DNA of 44,151 nucleotides from Pseudomonadota bacterium (GCA_023394965.1 JAEWZX010000041.1:1-44151), one strand, 5' to 3'; counted from the stretch's first letter, positions 16,629 through 25,298 are shown. A program made the numbers and translations. The notes: generated by a model not told the origin, from the letters alone.

Positions 16629-18380
16629 GTGAGTATCGAGCGCAGCGGCGCCGCTATCCTGATCGAATGTCTCAAGCGTCAGGGTGTCGAATTCGTTTTC
16701 GGCTATCCCGGTGGCGCCGTGCTGCCGATCTATGACGAACTTTTTGCGAACGAGGACATTCGCCACATCCTCGTCCGCCATGAAGCAGGCGCTGCGCATG
16801 CCGCGGAAGGGTACGCCCGTTCCACCGGCAAGCCGGGCGTCGTGCTGGTTACCAGCGGTCCGGGCGCGACCAATGCCGTCACCGGTATTGCCGATGCCTA
16901 TATGGATTCGATTCCGATGGTGGTGATCACCGGTCAGGTGCCCACCGCGCTGATCGGGTCCGATGCCTTTCAGGAAGCCGACACCATCGGGCTGACCCGC
17001 CACTGCACCAAGCACAATTATCTGGTGAAAGACCCGGAACGGCTGGGTGCGACCATCGAAGAAGCGTTCCGCATCGCCACTTCCGGGCGGCCGGGGCCGG
17101 TGCTGATCGATATTCCCAAAGACGTGCAGATCGCCATGGCGACATGGGATGGCCAGGACGATAGCCCCCTGCCTTCGCACCGCTATCAGCCGCGCATGGT
17201 TGGTGCGGCCGACGAAATCGCCGAAGCGGTCGACATGCTCGCCAATGCGGAACGTCCCGTGTTCTACACGGGCGGCGGCGTGATCAATGCCGGGCCGCGC
17301 GCTGCCGAATTACTGCGCAGGCTGCAGGATATGACCGGTGCCCCGGTGACCAGCACGCTCATGGGACTGGGCGCATTTCCCGCCGACCATCCCGACTGGC
17401 TGGGCATGTTGGGCATGCACGGCACGTTCGAAGCCAATATGGCGATGAACCGCGCCGATCTGATCGTGGCGGTCGGCGCGCGGTTCGATGACCGGGTTAC
17501 CGGAAGGCTGGATGCCTTTGCGCCCGAAGCCAAGAAGATCCACATCGATATCGACCGGGCCAGCATCAACAAGATCGTGCCGGTGGATCTGGGCATCATT
17601 GGCGATTGCGGCCACGTGCTCGAACAGATCGTCGAAGCGTGGGGCAGCCGCAACACGCGCGACCTGTCCGAATGGAAAGCCCGCATCCTGGGCTGGAAGG
17701 CCCGCGATTGCCTGGCCTATCCCGAACGTATGGGCGACCAGATCATGCCGCAGAAGAGCATCGAACGGCTCTTCGCCCTGACCAGGGATCGCGACCCGAT
17801 CATCACCACCGAAGTCGGCCAGCACCAGATGTGGGCGGCGCAGTATTTCGGCTTCATGAAACCGAACAAATGGCTCACCAGCGGCGGCCTTGGAACAATG
17901 GGTTACGGCCTGCCTGCCGCTATCGGGGCCCAGCTGGGCAATCCCGATGCACTGGTGATCGACGTGGCCGGCGAAGCCAGCATCCAGATGAATATCCAGG
18001 AACTGGGCACCGCCAGCCAGTATCGCCTGCCGGTGAAGGTCTTCATCCTCAATAACGAATTTATGGGGATGGTCCGCCAGTGGCAGGAACTCACCTATGA
18101 AAGCCGGTATTCGAACAGCTATTCCGACAGTCTGCCGGACTTCGTGAAGCTGGCCGAAGCCTATGGCTGGAAAGGCATTCGCATCGAGGATGAAAGCCAG
18201 CTCGATGCGGGGATCGAAGCCATGCTGGCGCATGACGGCCCGGTGATGGTCGATTGCCAGGTGGCCAAGGAAGCCAATTGCTTCCCGATGATCCCCAGCG
18301 GCGCCGCGCATACCGATATGCTGCTCTACGGCGACAAGGTGGGCGGCACCATGGATGATGAAGCGAAGGCTCTGGTCTGA
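16629..18380 (+). CDS. ilvB: acetolactate synthase large subunit (IlvB)
   Basis: Thiamine-diphosphate enzyme that condenses two pyruvates (or pyruvate with 2-ketobutyrate), the first common step of valine, leucine and isoleucine synthesis. The 583-aa chain shows FGYPGGAVLPIYDEL, the catalytic-Glu region RHEAGAAHAAEGYARS, and the TPP/Mg region GDCGHV...MNIQELGTASQY with FILNNEFMGMVRQWQ. GTG 16629 is chosen because GGAGG (16619-16623) precedes it by five bases; ATG 16602 in the same frame is possible but lies against the terminator T-run. The stop overlaps the next ATG (TGATG). Confidence 0.96.
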   Translation: MSIERSGAAILIECLKRQGVEFVFGYPGGAVLPIYDELFANEDIRHILVRHEAGAAHAAEGYARSTGKPGVVLVTSGPGATNAVTGIADAYMDSIPMVVITGQVPTALIGSDAFQEADTIGLTRHCTKHNYLVKDPERLGATIEEAFRIATSGRPGPVLIDIPKDVQIAMATWDGQDDSPLPSHRYQPRMVGAADEIAEAVDMLANAERPVFYTGGGVINAGPRAAELLRRLQDMTGAPVTSTLMGLGAFPADHPDWLGMLGMHGTFEANMAMNRADLIVAVGARFDDRVTGRLDAFAPEAKKIHIDIDRASINKIVPVDLGIIGDCGHVLEQIVEAWGSRNTRDLSEWKARILGWKARDCLAYPERMGDQIMPQKSIERLFALTRDRDPIITTEVGQHQMWAAQYFGFMKPNKWLTSGGLGTMGYGLPAAIGAQLGNPDALVIDVAGEASIQMNIQELGTASQYRLPVKVFILNNEFMGMVRQWQELTYESRYSNSYSDSLPDFVKLAEAYGWKGIRIEDESQLDAGIEAMLAHDGPVMVDCQVAKEANCFPMIPSGAAHTDMLLYGDKVGGTMDDEAKALV

Positions 18381-18679
18381 TGGGAATGCAGCAGAAAATT
18401 CCTCCGCAGCTTGCGGATCGCGCAGAACGGCGCGTGTGGTTCAACCGGGTGGATGCCGGGCGGTTGCTCGACTGGATCGAAGACAGCGGCCATCGCTTCC
18501 TCGGTATGGAAGTGGCGGAAAAGCAGGATGAAGAAGCCTGGGTCCTGCTTGCGGACACGCTCGATCTCAGCCGCCAGACCGACAATTTCGAAGCCGTGCG
18601 CCGGGGCCGCGATTTCCTGCGCGACTATGACGGTGAAGGACGCATGTTCGAGCCGATATGGCAGGATCGGGAACAATGA
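18380..18679 (+). CDS. unknown 99-aa protein between ilvB and ilvN
   Basis: A soluble-looking, acidic 99-residue protein, rich in charged residues and tryptophan, with no signal peptide, membrane segment or family I recognise. Its ATG shares a base with the ilvB stop (TGATG) and its own TGA overlaps the ilvN ATG (ATGA), so all three genes are translationally coupled. This placement between the two acetolactate synthase subunits suggests a role with that enzyme or its regulation, but that is inference. Codon use looks like its neighbours, so it is probably real. Confidence 0.8.
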   Translation: MGMQQKIPPQLADRAERRVWFNRVDAGRLLDWIEDSGHRFLGMEVAEKQDEEAWVLLADTLDLSRQTDNFEAVRRGRDFLRDYDGEGRMFEPIWQDREQ

Positions 18680-19191
18680 AGATCGCCCAGCAGGCCGCAG
18701 AACGGCACGTGCTCAATGTCATCGTCGATAACGAACCCGGTATTCTTTCCAAGATCACCGGCATGTTCACCGCGCGCGGATACAATATCGATAGCCTGAC
18801 CGTCGCCGATATTTCGGAAGATCATGCGATCAGCCGGATCACGATCGTCACCACCGGCCCGCAACCGGTGATCGACCAGATCCGCGCGCAGCTGGAACGG
18901 CTGGTGCCGGTGCACAAGGTGATCGATTTCACCGAAAGCGGCGCGCATGTGGAACGTGAACTGGCGCTGGTGAAAGTTGCCGGCAAGGGTGACAACCGCG
19001 TCGAAGCGCTGCGCATCGGCCAGCTGTTCCGTGCCAATGTGGTCGATACGACGACCGGCAGCTTCGTGTTCGAACTCACCGGCTCGCCGGACAAGATCAA
19101 TAGTTTCATCGCCCTGATGCGTGAACTGGGGCTGGTCGAAGTCGGCCGGTCGGGGATCGTGGGAATGATGCGCGGCCCTGCCGCCGAATGA
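18676..19191 (+). CDS. ilvN: acetolactate synthase small (regulatory) subunit (IlvN/IlvH)
   Basis: The regulatory partner of IlvB that confers valine feedback inhibition. The 171-aa protein has an N-terminal ACT domain (LNVIVDNEPGILSKITGMFTARGYNIDSLTVA; the NEPG segment forms the valine site) and a second C-terminal ACT-like domain (FRANVVDTTTGSFVFELTG). ATG 18676 overlaps the stop of the unknown gene by four bases. A start at 18658 in the same frame is less likely. Confidence 0.97.
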   Translation: MKIAQQAAERHVLNVIVDNEPGILSKITGMFTARGYNIDSLTVADISEDHAISRITIVTTGPQPVIDQIRAQLERLVPVHKVIDFTESGAHVERELALVKVAGKGDNRVEALRIGQLFRANVVDTTTGSFVFELTGSPDKINSFIALMRELGLVEVGRSGIVGMMRGPAAE

Positions 19192-19292
19192 ACTCAAGGA
19201 TATTCCGGCACCAGCCGGGATCGCTGTCAATCAGGGTGCAACCAAGACGCGCCCGATCCCGGAAATCGCCGGGATGAAGAGTGAGGAAACCA

Positions 19293-20327
19293 ATGCAAGT
19301 CTATTACGATGCCGATTGCGATACGAACCTTATCAAGGACAAGAAGGTCGCGATCGTCGGTTACGGCAGCCAGGGCCACGCCCATGCACAAAACCTGCGT
19401 GACAGCGGTGTGGGCGAAGTCGTTATTGCACTGCGCCAAGGCTCGGCCACTGCCAAGAAGGCGGAAGGTGCAGGTTTCACCGTCAAGACCGTCGCCGAAG
19501 CCGCCGAATGGGCGGATGTGCTGATGATCCTTGCGCCGGACGAGCATCAGGCGGCGATCTATGCCAACGAAGTCGCGGGAAAGATGCGCCCCGGTAGCGC
19601 GCTGGCCTTCGCGCATGGCCTCAACATCCATTTCGGCCTGATCGATCCGCCGGCCAATATCGATGTGATCATGATCGCGCCCAAGGGCCCCGGCCACACC
19701 GTGCGCGGCGAATATATCAAGGGCGGCGGCGTTCCCTGCCTCATCGCAGTGCATCAGGAAAGCGAACAGTCGGGCGGCCAAGGCTATGCCAAACAGCTCG
19801 CGCTGTCCTATGCCAGCGCGGTCGGTGGCGGCCGCTCGGGCATCATCGAAACCGACTTCAAGGAAGAATGCGAAACAGACCTCTTCGGCGAACAGGCCGT
19901 GCTGTGCGGCGGCATCACCCACCTCATCCAGGCCGGGTTCGAAACGCTGGTGGAAGCCGGTTACGCGCCGGAAATGGCGTATTTCGAATGCCTCCACGAA
20001 ACCAAGCTGATCGTCGACCTGCTGTATGAAGGCGGCATCGCCAACATGCGCTACTCGATCAGCAACACCGCCGAATATGGTGACATCAAGACCGGCCCGC
20101 GGATCATCACCGATGAAACCAAGGCCGAAATGAAGCGTGTGCTGCAAGACATCCAGTCTGGCCGCTTCGTCAAGGACTTCGTCCTCGACAACCAGGCCGG
20201 CCAGCCCGAACTCAAGGCCAGCCGCAAGGCCGCCGCCGCCCATCCGATCGAGCAGACCGGTGCCCAGCTGCGCGCCATGATGCCGTGGATCGGTGCCAAC
20301 AAACTGGTCGACAAAGACAAGAACTGA
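19293..20327 (+). CDS. ilvC: ketol-acid reductoisomerase (IlvC), class I
   Basis: Mg- and NADPH-dependent isomerisation and reduction of acetolactate, the second common branched-chain step. The 344 residues fit the short class I enzyme. The Rossmann motif is GYGSQGHAHA (about residues 22-31); metal ligands lie in DFKEECETDLFGEQAVLCGG and around YFECLHETKLIVDL. ATG 19293 has GAGGA eight bases upstream; GTG 19281 is an alternative adding four residues. It lies 101 bases after ilvN, most likely in the same operon. Confidence 0.97.
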   Translation: MQVYYDADCDTNLIKDKKVAIVGYGSQGHAHAQNLRDSGVGEVVIALRQGSATAKKAEGAGFTVKTVAEAAEWADVLMILAPDEHQAAIYANEVAGKMRPGSALAFAHGLNIHFGLIDPPANIDVIMIAPKGPGHTVRGEYIKGGGVPCLIAVHQESEQSGGQGYAKQLALSYASAVGGGRSGIIETDFKEECETDLFGEQAVLCGGITHLIQAGFETLVEAGYAPEMAYFECLHETKLIVDLLYEGGIANMRYSISNTAEYGDIKTGPRIITDETKAEMKRVLQDIQSGRFVKDFVLDNQAGQPELKASRKAAAAHPIEQTGAQLRAMMPWIGANKLVDKDKN

Positions 20328-20333
20328 CGGATC

Positions 20334-20383
20334 GGGCGCAAGGCGGCCACGGCGGGGTTACCCGTGTGTGCCTTCTTGCGCCC
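20334..20383 (+). terminator. long-loop inverted repeat after ilvC
   Basis: GGGCGCAAG (20334-20342) and CTTGCGCCC (20375-20383) can form a perfect 9-bp stem around a 32-base loop just after the ilvC stop. There is no T-run, so this is only a weak candidate for the ilvC terminator. Confidence 0.3.
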
Positions 20384-20436
20384 CTTCCATGCGATGCACA
20401 CACTGCAGGCCGGATACGCAACAGGAGACTGCATCG

Positions 20437-21093
20437 ATGGCCTTTCGCCCCAAACTGCGCTACGCTCTTCCTCTGGCAGGCGGACTGGCGCTCGCAATTT
20501 CGGCTCCCGGCTTTGCCGACGAGGCCCCTGCCCTTCCCGGCCAGGTCGACCTGTCGCGGGTCACCGCCGGCACCTATGCCACCGACCCGGCGCATACGCT
20601 GGTAAGCTGGCGGCTCAACCATTTCGGATTCAACGATTATTTCGGCCTGTTCGGCGGTATCGAGGGCACGCTGCAGCTTGACCCGGCGAAGCCAGAGGCC
20701 GCTCGCCTCGATGTGACCATTCCCATCGCCGATGTGACCGTGGCGGCGGAAGGGCTGAAAGACCACCTGCTCCGCCCCGGCAAAGATGGCGCAGCTCCCG
20801 ATTTCTTCGGCCCGAACCCGGCTGCCGCGCGGTTCGTCTCCACCTCGGTCACCCGCACGGGAGAAACCGAAGCGACGATCATCGGCGATCTGACCCTGAA
20901 CGGCGTCACCCGCCCGGTTGCCGTTGCCGCCGAATTCACCGGCGCCGGTGCCAATCCCATGAACAAGGCGGAAACGGTCGGCTTCGAAGGGCGCGCACGG
21001 ATCAAGCGTAGCGATTTCGGACTGACCACCTTCGTTCCCGTAGTGTCGGACGAGGTCGATCTGACCATCACCGCCGCATTCGAGAAGCAATGA
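20437..21093 (+). CDS. YceI family periplasmic protein
   Basis: A 218-aa protein with a signal peptide (residues 1-25, ending APGFADE) followed by a YceI lipocalin-like barrel: TYATDPAHTLVSWRLNHFGFNDYFGLFGG, then alternating strands ending DEVDLTITAAFEKQ. YceI proteins bind isoprenoid-type lipids in the periplasm; the ligand here is unknown. AGGAG lies nine bases before ATG 20437. The longer frame from 20293 overlaps ilvC and adds no homology. Confidence 0.92.
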   Translation: MAFRPKLRYALPLAGGLALAISAPGFADEAPALPGQVDLSRVTAGTYATDPAHTLVSWRLNHFGFNDYFGLFGGIEGTLQLDPAKPEAARLDVTIPIADVTVAAEGLKDHLLRPGKDGAAPDFFGPNPAAARFVSTSVTRTGETEATIIGDLTLNGVTRPVAVAAEFTGAGANPMNKAETVGFEGRARIKRSDFGLTTFVPVVSDEVDLTITAAFEKQ

Positions 21094-21146
21094 GGGTGAT
21101 GCTCGCACCTGCAATGCACCTAGCCGGCATGGCCGGTATCTGACCG

Positions 21147-21782
21147 ATGGGCGCGTCCCTTGCCCCTGCCGCGATGGACGCGCCCGACACGCTGCCTTTC
21201 GCCTGCGCCTGCGGAACGATCACCGGCGCCATCGAGCAGGCGCGTCCCGATCAGGGCGACAGGGTCGTGTGCCATTGCCGGGATTGCCGCGATCTGGTCC
21301 GCCATCTCGGCCAGGGCGATCGCGTTCTCGATGCCAACGGTGGGACCGATCTCTATCAATCGCGCTGCGCGCGCGTGAAAATTCATGGCGGCGGGGAGCG
21401 GCTGGCCACCCTTCACATGACCGAAGGCAAGACGCTGCGCTGGTATGCCGAATGCTGCAACGCGCCGCTGTTCAACACCTATGCCAACGGGCGGCTGCCC
21501 TATGTCACCACGCTGCTGGCGAACACGGACGCCGCTCAGCGCGAGCGCTTGCTTGGGCAGCCGCTAGGCCATCTGTTCATCGAACAGGCGACCGGTGACG
21601 CCAGCGGGCTTGAACCGCTGTCTTTCGCCGCGCTGATGCGACGCTTCTTCCGGCGGATGATCAAGGATATCGTGTCCGGCGATCGCCGCCGCAGTGCACT
21701 GTTCGATCCGCAGACGCTGGCACCGATTGCCGCGCCACGCCGCTTGACCGCCGAGGAGCAAGCCGCTCTGGGTCGGGCATGA
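21147..21782 (+). CDS. DUF6151 family (GFA/CENP-V-like) zinc protein
   Basis: A 211-aa cytoplasmic protein with a GFA-like cysteine pattern: CxC near residue 20 (FACACGTITG), then VCHCRDCRDL near residue 42 and a third site AECCNAPLFNTY. GFA-type folds bind zinc and sometimes process glutathione adducts, but this subfamily is not characterised. ATG 21147 is used; ATG 21174 is possible. Its TGA overlaps the start of the hydroxyacid dehydrogenase gene (ATGA), so they are probably co-expressed. Confidence 0.78.
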   Translation: MGASLAPAAMDAPDTLPFACACGTITGAIEQARPDQGDRVVCHCRDCRDLVRHLGQGDRVLDANGGTDLYQSRCARVKIHGGGERLATLHMTEGKTLRWYAECCNAPLFNTYANGRLPYVTTLLANTDAAQRERLLGQPLGHLFIEQATGDASGLEPLSFAALMRRFFRRMIKDIVSGDRRRSALFDPQTLAPIAAPRRLTAEEQAALGRA

Positions 21783-22927
21783 AACTGAGCGACTGCCACA
21801 ACATCGACGATTTCCGCCGGCTGGCGAAGGCGCGGCTTCCCTGGCCGGTGTTCGATTATATCGACGGCGCGGCCGACGACGAGATCACCAAGACGCGGAA
21901 CACGAGCGCGTTCGACCATGTCGATCTGGTGCCGGACGTGCTGGCTGGCGTCGGCGAGATCGATACCTCCTGCACGATCCTGGGCCGCAAGAGCGCCCTG
22001 CCGCTCATGCTCAGCCCCACCGCCCTGCAGCGCGCCTTCCATCGGGATGGCGAGCGTGCGGTGGCGCGCGCGGCTGAGGCGTTTGGCGTGTGGTTTGGGA
22101 TCTCCAGCCTGGCCACCCATTCCATTGAGGAAATCGCGGCGCTCACCAGCGGCCCCAAGCTGTTCCAGCTCTATGTTCACAAGGATCGTGGGCTGAACGC
22201 CAGCATGATCGAACGCTGCCGCACAGCGGGGTTCGACGCGCTCGCGCTTACCGTCGACACCATCGTGTCGGGCAAGCGCGAACGCTGCCTGCGGTCCGGC
22301 TTCACCACGCCGCCGCGCTTCACGCCTTCGGCCCTGTGGAGTTACGCCACCCGGCCGCGCTGGACGCTGGATTACATCTTCGGCCCAAAGTTCCGCCTGC
22401 CCAATCTCGATGGCTATGTGCAGGAAGGGACCGGCAAGGCGGTCAGCATCCAGGACTATTTCAACACCATGCTCGATACGAATATGGACTGGGATACCGC
22501 CGCACGAATTCGACAGGACTGGGGTGGCGCCTTCGCACTCAAGGGCGTGATGAGCGCCGCCGATGCCCGCCGCGCAGTAGATATCGGCGCCGATGCGATC
22601 ATGATTTCCAATCACGGAGGCCGCCAGCTGGACGGCAGCCGCGCCCCCTTCGATCAGCTGCGCGAAATCGTCGATGCGGTGGGCGGAGAAATCGAGATCA
22701 TCGTCGATGGCGGCATTCGGCGCGGGACGCATGTTCTCAAAAGCCTTGCCGCAGGCGCAACGGCGGCTTCCGGCGGGCGGCTCTATCTCTACGCGCTGGC
22801 TGCTGCAGGGCAGCCCGGGGTAGAGCGGGCAATTACCATCCTGAAGGAAGAGATCGAGCGCGGCATGCGCCTGATGGGCGTGACTTCCGTCACTCAACTC
22901 AACCGCGATCGCCTCCGCTGGCGTTAA
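21779..22927 (+). CDS. FMN-dependent alpha-hydroxy-acid dehydrogenase (LldD-like)
   Basis: A 382-aa TIM-barrel flavoenzyme of the L-lactate dehydrogenase/glycolate oxidase family. It begins CHNIDDFRRLAKARLPWPVFDYIDGAADDE; the catalytic His and substrate Arg lie in SNHGGRQLDGS, with the lysine of FALKG and the FMN phosphate site IIVDGGIRRG. It oxidises an L-2-hydroxy acid; L-lactate is the likeliest substrate but not proven. Upstream it overlaps the DUF6151 gene; downstream its stop shares TTAA with a convergent thioesterase. Confidence 0.9.
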   Translation: MKLSDCHNIDDFRRLAKARLPWPVFDYIDGAADDEITKTRNTSAFDHVDLVPDVLAGVGEIDTSCTILGRKSALPLMLSPTALQRAFHRDGERAVARAAEAFGVWFGISSLATHSIEEIAALTSGPKLFQLYVHKDRGLNASMIERCRTAGFDALALTVDTIVSGKRERCLRSGFTTPPRFTPSALWSYATRPRWTLDYIFGPKFRLPNLDGYVQEGTGKAVSIQDYFNTMLDTNMDWDTAARIRQDWGGAFALKGVMSAADARRAVDIGADAIMISNHGGRQLDGSRAPFDQLREIVDAVGGEIEIIVDGGIRRGTHVLKSLAAGATAASGGRLYLYALAAAGQPGVERAITILKEEIERGMRLMGVTSVTQLNRDRLRWR

Positions 22928-23346
22928 TTCTGCGTCGCTTCCCGCGACGCTGCGACCACCCGGCCCATGTCTGCCAGCAAGATCGTGCTGGTGGCTTTGG
23001 CCAGAACCGTGCCCTTGGCATCCTTCAGATGCCCTTCGTAAAAGCTCGTGCGTTTGCCGTGCCGTTCGACCCACGCTTCCGCAACCACCAGCCCGGGACG
23101 CGTGGGGGCGAAAAAGCTGACCTTCAGTTCCAGCGTCATCGGCACGATGCCCGGCCCGTTTCTGGCTATGGCTGCGTGGGCCATCGCTGCATCGATCCAG
23201 CCGCTGATGAAGCCGCCCTGCACCACGCCGCCCGAATGGCATTGCTCGCGCTTGGCCTCATATTCGAGCGTCGCGCGGCCTGCCGGATCGGTGTCCACGA
23301 TACGTACCAGACCCATGGTCTCATATAGCGAATGTGCTTCGGCCAT
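22924..23346 (-). CDS. PaaI-type hotdog thioesterase
   Basis: A 140-aa single-domain hotdog protein with the family core GGVVQGGFISGWIDAAMAHA following HSGG, then the long beta strands (PMTLELKVSFFAPTRPG, LVVAEAWVERHGKRTSFYEG). Such proteins hydrolyse acyl-CoA thioesters; the acyl group is unknown. ATG 23346 is chosen because homology starts there; the frame is open to 23391. Divergent from leuA. Confidence 0.87.
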   Translation of the reverse strand: MAEAHSLYETMGLVRIVDTDPAGRATLEYEAKREQCHSGGVVQGGFISGWIDAAMAHAAIARNGPGIVPMTLELKVSFFAPTRPGLVVAEAWVERHGKRTSFYEGHLKDAKGTVLAKATSTILLADMGRVVAASREATQN

Positions 23347-23375
23347 TGCGTCTCCCCTTGCACGCGAAATATAAT
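23345..23375 (+). promoter_or_regulatory. candidate promoter for the leuA leader transcript
   Basis: A perfect -10 TATAAT (23370-23375) faces leuA. The best -35 is TTGCGT (23345-23350), 19 bases upstream, which is long. Transcription would start near 23382, about 57 bases before the leader peptide ATG. A second, weaker pair is TTGCCC 23384-23389 with TACAAC 23405-23410. Prediction only. Confidence 0.35.
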
Positions 23376-23438
23376 TTCTCGCGTTGCCCAAGACTGTTTT
23401 TCTTTACAACCCCGTCAGGCTTTCGCATAGCGCTGCCC

Positions 23439-23489
23439 ATGCACAACGCACTCGGCCTTATTCTGCGACTTACACGCCCTTGGGCGTGA
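23439..23489 (+). CDS. leucine-rich leader peptide of leuA
   Basis: A 16-residue frame, MHNALGLILRLTRPWA, ends at TGA 23487-23489, 85 bases before leuA. Four of its residues 5-11 are leucine (codons CTC, CTT, CTG, CTT) with an isoleucine between. Leucine-rich leader peptides before leuA are the hallmark of ribosome-mediated attenuation, described in proteobacteria. The end of this frame (23477-23486) can pair with 23520-23529, so ribosome position would alter RNA folding. No clear Shine-Dalgarno is visible. Confidence 0.7.
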   Translation: MHNALGLILRLTRPWA

Positions 23490-23537
23490 CAGCTTGCGTG
23501 CCTGCCCGGGTGCGCTGAGCGCCCAAGGGACGACTTT
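23477..23537 (+). promoter_or_regulatory. leuA attenuator region with alternative hairpins
   Basis: CCCTTGGGCG (23477-23486, inside the leader peptide) is perfectly complementary to CGCCCAAGGG (23520-23529). The latter can instead pair with the nearer CCCGGGTGCGC segment (about 23505-23515), giving mutually exclusive folds before TTTT 23534-23537. With the leucine-rich leader peptide this fits attenuation: stalled ribosomes would favour the long-range stem. Which fold terminates cannot be decided by eye, as the T-run is short and five bases from the stem. Confidence 0.5.
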
Positions 23538-23574
23538 TCACCCAGCAAGTTTCCGCAATATCCGAGATTTCCAG

Positions 23575-25254
23575 ATGTCCATGCTCCGCGACCCGAGCAC
23601 CAAATATTCGCCCTTCCCGCAGGTTCCCCTGACCGACCGGCAATGGCCAGGCCGCACCATCACCGCTGCCCCGCGCTGGTTGTCGACCGACCTGCGCGAT
23701 GGCAATCAGGCCATTGTCGACCCGATGGATGCGCACAAGAAGACCCGGTTCTTCGACCTGCTCGTCGAAGTAGGTATGAAAGAAATCGAAGTCGGCTTCC
23801 CCAGCGCCGGTGCGACGGAGTTCGATTTCATTTCCGGTCTCGTCCGGTCGGGCCGCATTCCCGACGATGTGATGGTTCAGGTCCTCACCCAGAGCCGCGA
23901 AGATCTGATCCGGACAAGCTTCGCCAGCCTCGAAGGCGCGCGTGCGGCCATCGTTCACCTTTATAATGCCGTCAGCCCAGCTTGGCGTGAAGTCGTGTTC
24001 GGGATGACACGCGATCAGGTGCGCGACATCGCCGTGCAGGGCGCCAAGGTGTTGCGCGATGAAGCCGGCATGCAGCCGAATACGGATTGGCATTTCGAAT
24101 ACAGCCCCGAAACCTTCTCCACCGCCGAACTCGACTTCAGTCTCGAGGTTTGCGAAGCGGTGATGGACGTGCTGGCCCCGACGCCCGATCATCCGATCAT
24201 CCTGAACCTGCCAGCCACAGTCGAAGCAGCCACCCCCAATATCTATGCCGATCAGGTCGAGTATTTCATTCGCAACCTGCCCAACCGCGAAAGCGCGGTA
24301 ATCAGCCTGCACACGCATAATGACCGGGGCACCGGCGTAGCCGCGGCCGAACTGGCCCTGATGGCGGGTGCGGACCGGGTGGAAGGCTGCCTGTTCGGCA
24401 ATGGCGAACGCACGGGCAATTGCTGCCTCGTGACGATGGCGCTCAACATGTACACGCAGGGTGTCGATCCCGCGCTCGATTTCTCGGATATCGATCAGGT
24501 TATCGAAACGGTCGAATATTGCAACGAACTGCCTGTCCATCAACGCCATCCCTATGGCGGCGAATTGGTCTATACCGCGTTCTCCGGCAGCCATCAGGAT
24601 GCGATCAAGAAAGGCTTCGCGGCGCTGGAAACCCAGAACGACCCGCACTGGCGAGTGCCCTATCTGCCGATCGACCCCGCCGATCTCGGCCGCAGTTACG
24701 AAGCGGTAATCCGCGTTAATTCGCAATCCGGCAAAGGCGGATTCGCCTGGGTTCTGGAACAGGATCAGGGTCTCAAGCTGCCCAAGAAAATGCAGGCCGA
24801 TTTCAGCCCTCACGTGCAGCGCATGGCCGACGAACTGGGCCGGGAAATCAACGCTGCCGATATTTGGAACGCGTTCAAAAACGCTTATCACGTGCAGACC
24901 ACCGGCAAACATTTTCAGCTGGTCGATTATGAAGAACGCCGGTCCAGCGACGGCACGCGCCTGTTCACCGGCACCATCGCGGTCGAGGGGCAGGAACAGT
25001 CGGTGTCGGGCCGCGGCAATGGGCTGATCTCCAGCGTTCTGGCGACGATCGAGGAGGCCTTTGGTCTCACGCTCGAAGTGGTCGACTATACCGAACACGC
25101 ACTGACCACTGGCCGCGACAGCCGGGCTGCCGCATATCTCGAATGTCGCGCCCCGGATGGGAAAACCATCTGGGGCTGCGGTATCGACGAAGATATTGCC
25201 ACGGCAAGTGTGCGCGCCGTGCTGAGTGCGGCGAATTCGGCGGTGGCGGCGTAG
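23575..25254 (+). CDS. leuA: 2-isopropylmalate synthase (LeuA), long form
   Basis: Condenses 2-ketoisovalerate with acetyl-CoA, the first step committed to leucine. The 559-aa length and the start MSMLRDPSTKYSPFPQVPLTDRQWP fit the LeuA type with an N-terminal extension. Catalytic features are LSTDLRDGNQA (metal Asp and catalytic Arg), HTHNDRG (metal His pair) and GCLFGNGERTGN. The C-terminal 130 residues are the regulatory leucine-binding domain. ATG 23575 is chosen by homology. Expression is probably controlled by the upstream leucine leader. Confidence 0.96.
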   Translation: MSMLRDPSTKYSPFPQVPLTDRQWPGRTITAAPRWLSTDLRDGNQAIVDPMDAHKKTRFFDLLVEVGMKEIEVGFPSAGATEFDFISGLVRSGRIPDDVMVQVLTQSREDLIRTSFASLEGARAAIVHLYNAVSPAWREVVFGMTRDQVRDIAVQGAKVLRDEAGMQPNTDWHFEYSPETFSTAELDFSLEVCEAVMDVLAPTPDHPIILNLPATVEAATPNIYADQVEYFIRNLPNRESAVISLHTHNDRGTGVAAAELALMAGADRVEGCLFGNGERTGNCCLVTMALNMYTQGVDPALDFSDIDQVIETVEYCNELPVHQRHPYGGELVYTAFSGSHQDAIKKGFAALETQNDPHWRVPYLPIDPADLGRSYEAVIRVNSQSGKGGFAWVLEQDQGLKLPKKMQADFSPHVQRMADELGREINAADIWNAFKNAYHVQTTGKHFQLVDYEERRSSDGTRLFTGTIAVEGQEQSVSGRGNGLISSVLATIEEAFGLTLEVVDYTEHALTTGRDSRAAAYLECRAPDGKTIWGCGIDEDIATASVRAVLSAANSAVAA

Positions 25255-25262
25255 TTTCATTC

Positions 25263-25298
25263 TGCAGCTATCGGGCCCGGCACAGCCCGATAGCTGCA
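25263..25298 (+). terminator. terminator-like hairpin after leuA
   Basis: A perfect 14-bp stem (TGCAGCTATCGGGC 25263-25276 with its complement 25285-25298) and an eight-base loop lie just after the leuA stop. The tail is weak in T (AACGCCTTTCCT), so termination may be factor-assisted. Confidence 0.6.

Noticed and set aside
19188..19277. 29-codon frame overlapping the ilvN stop, before ilvC
   Set aside because: The ATGA overlap is tempting, but the peptide is Arg-rich and unrelated to any family, has no branched-chain codon run and no other support.
21536..23242. 568-codon minus-strand frame across DUF6151 and the hydroxyacid dehydrogenase
   Set aside because: Low-complexity His/Arg/Gly-rich translation typical of antisense frames; both plus-strand genes are well supported.
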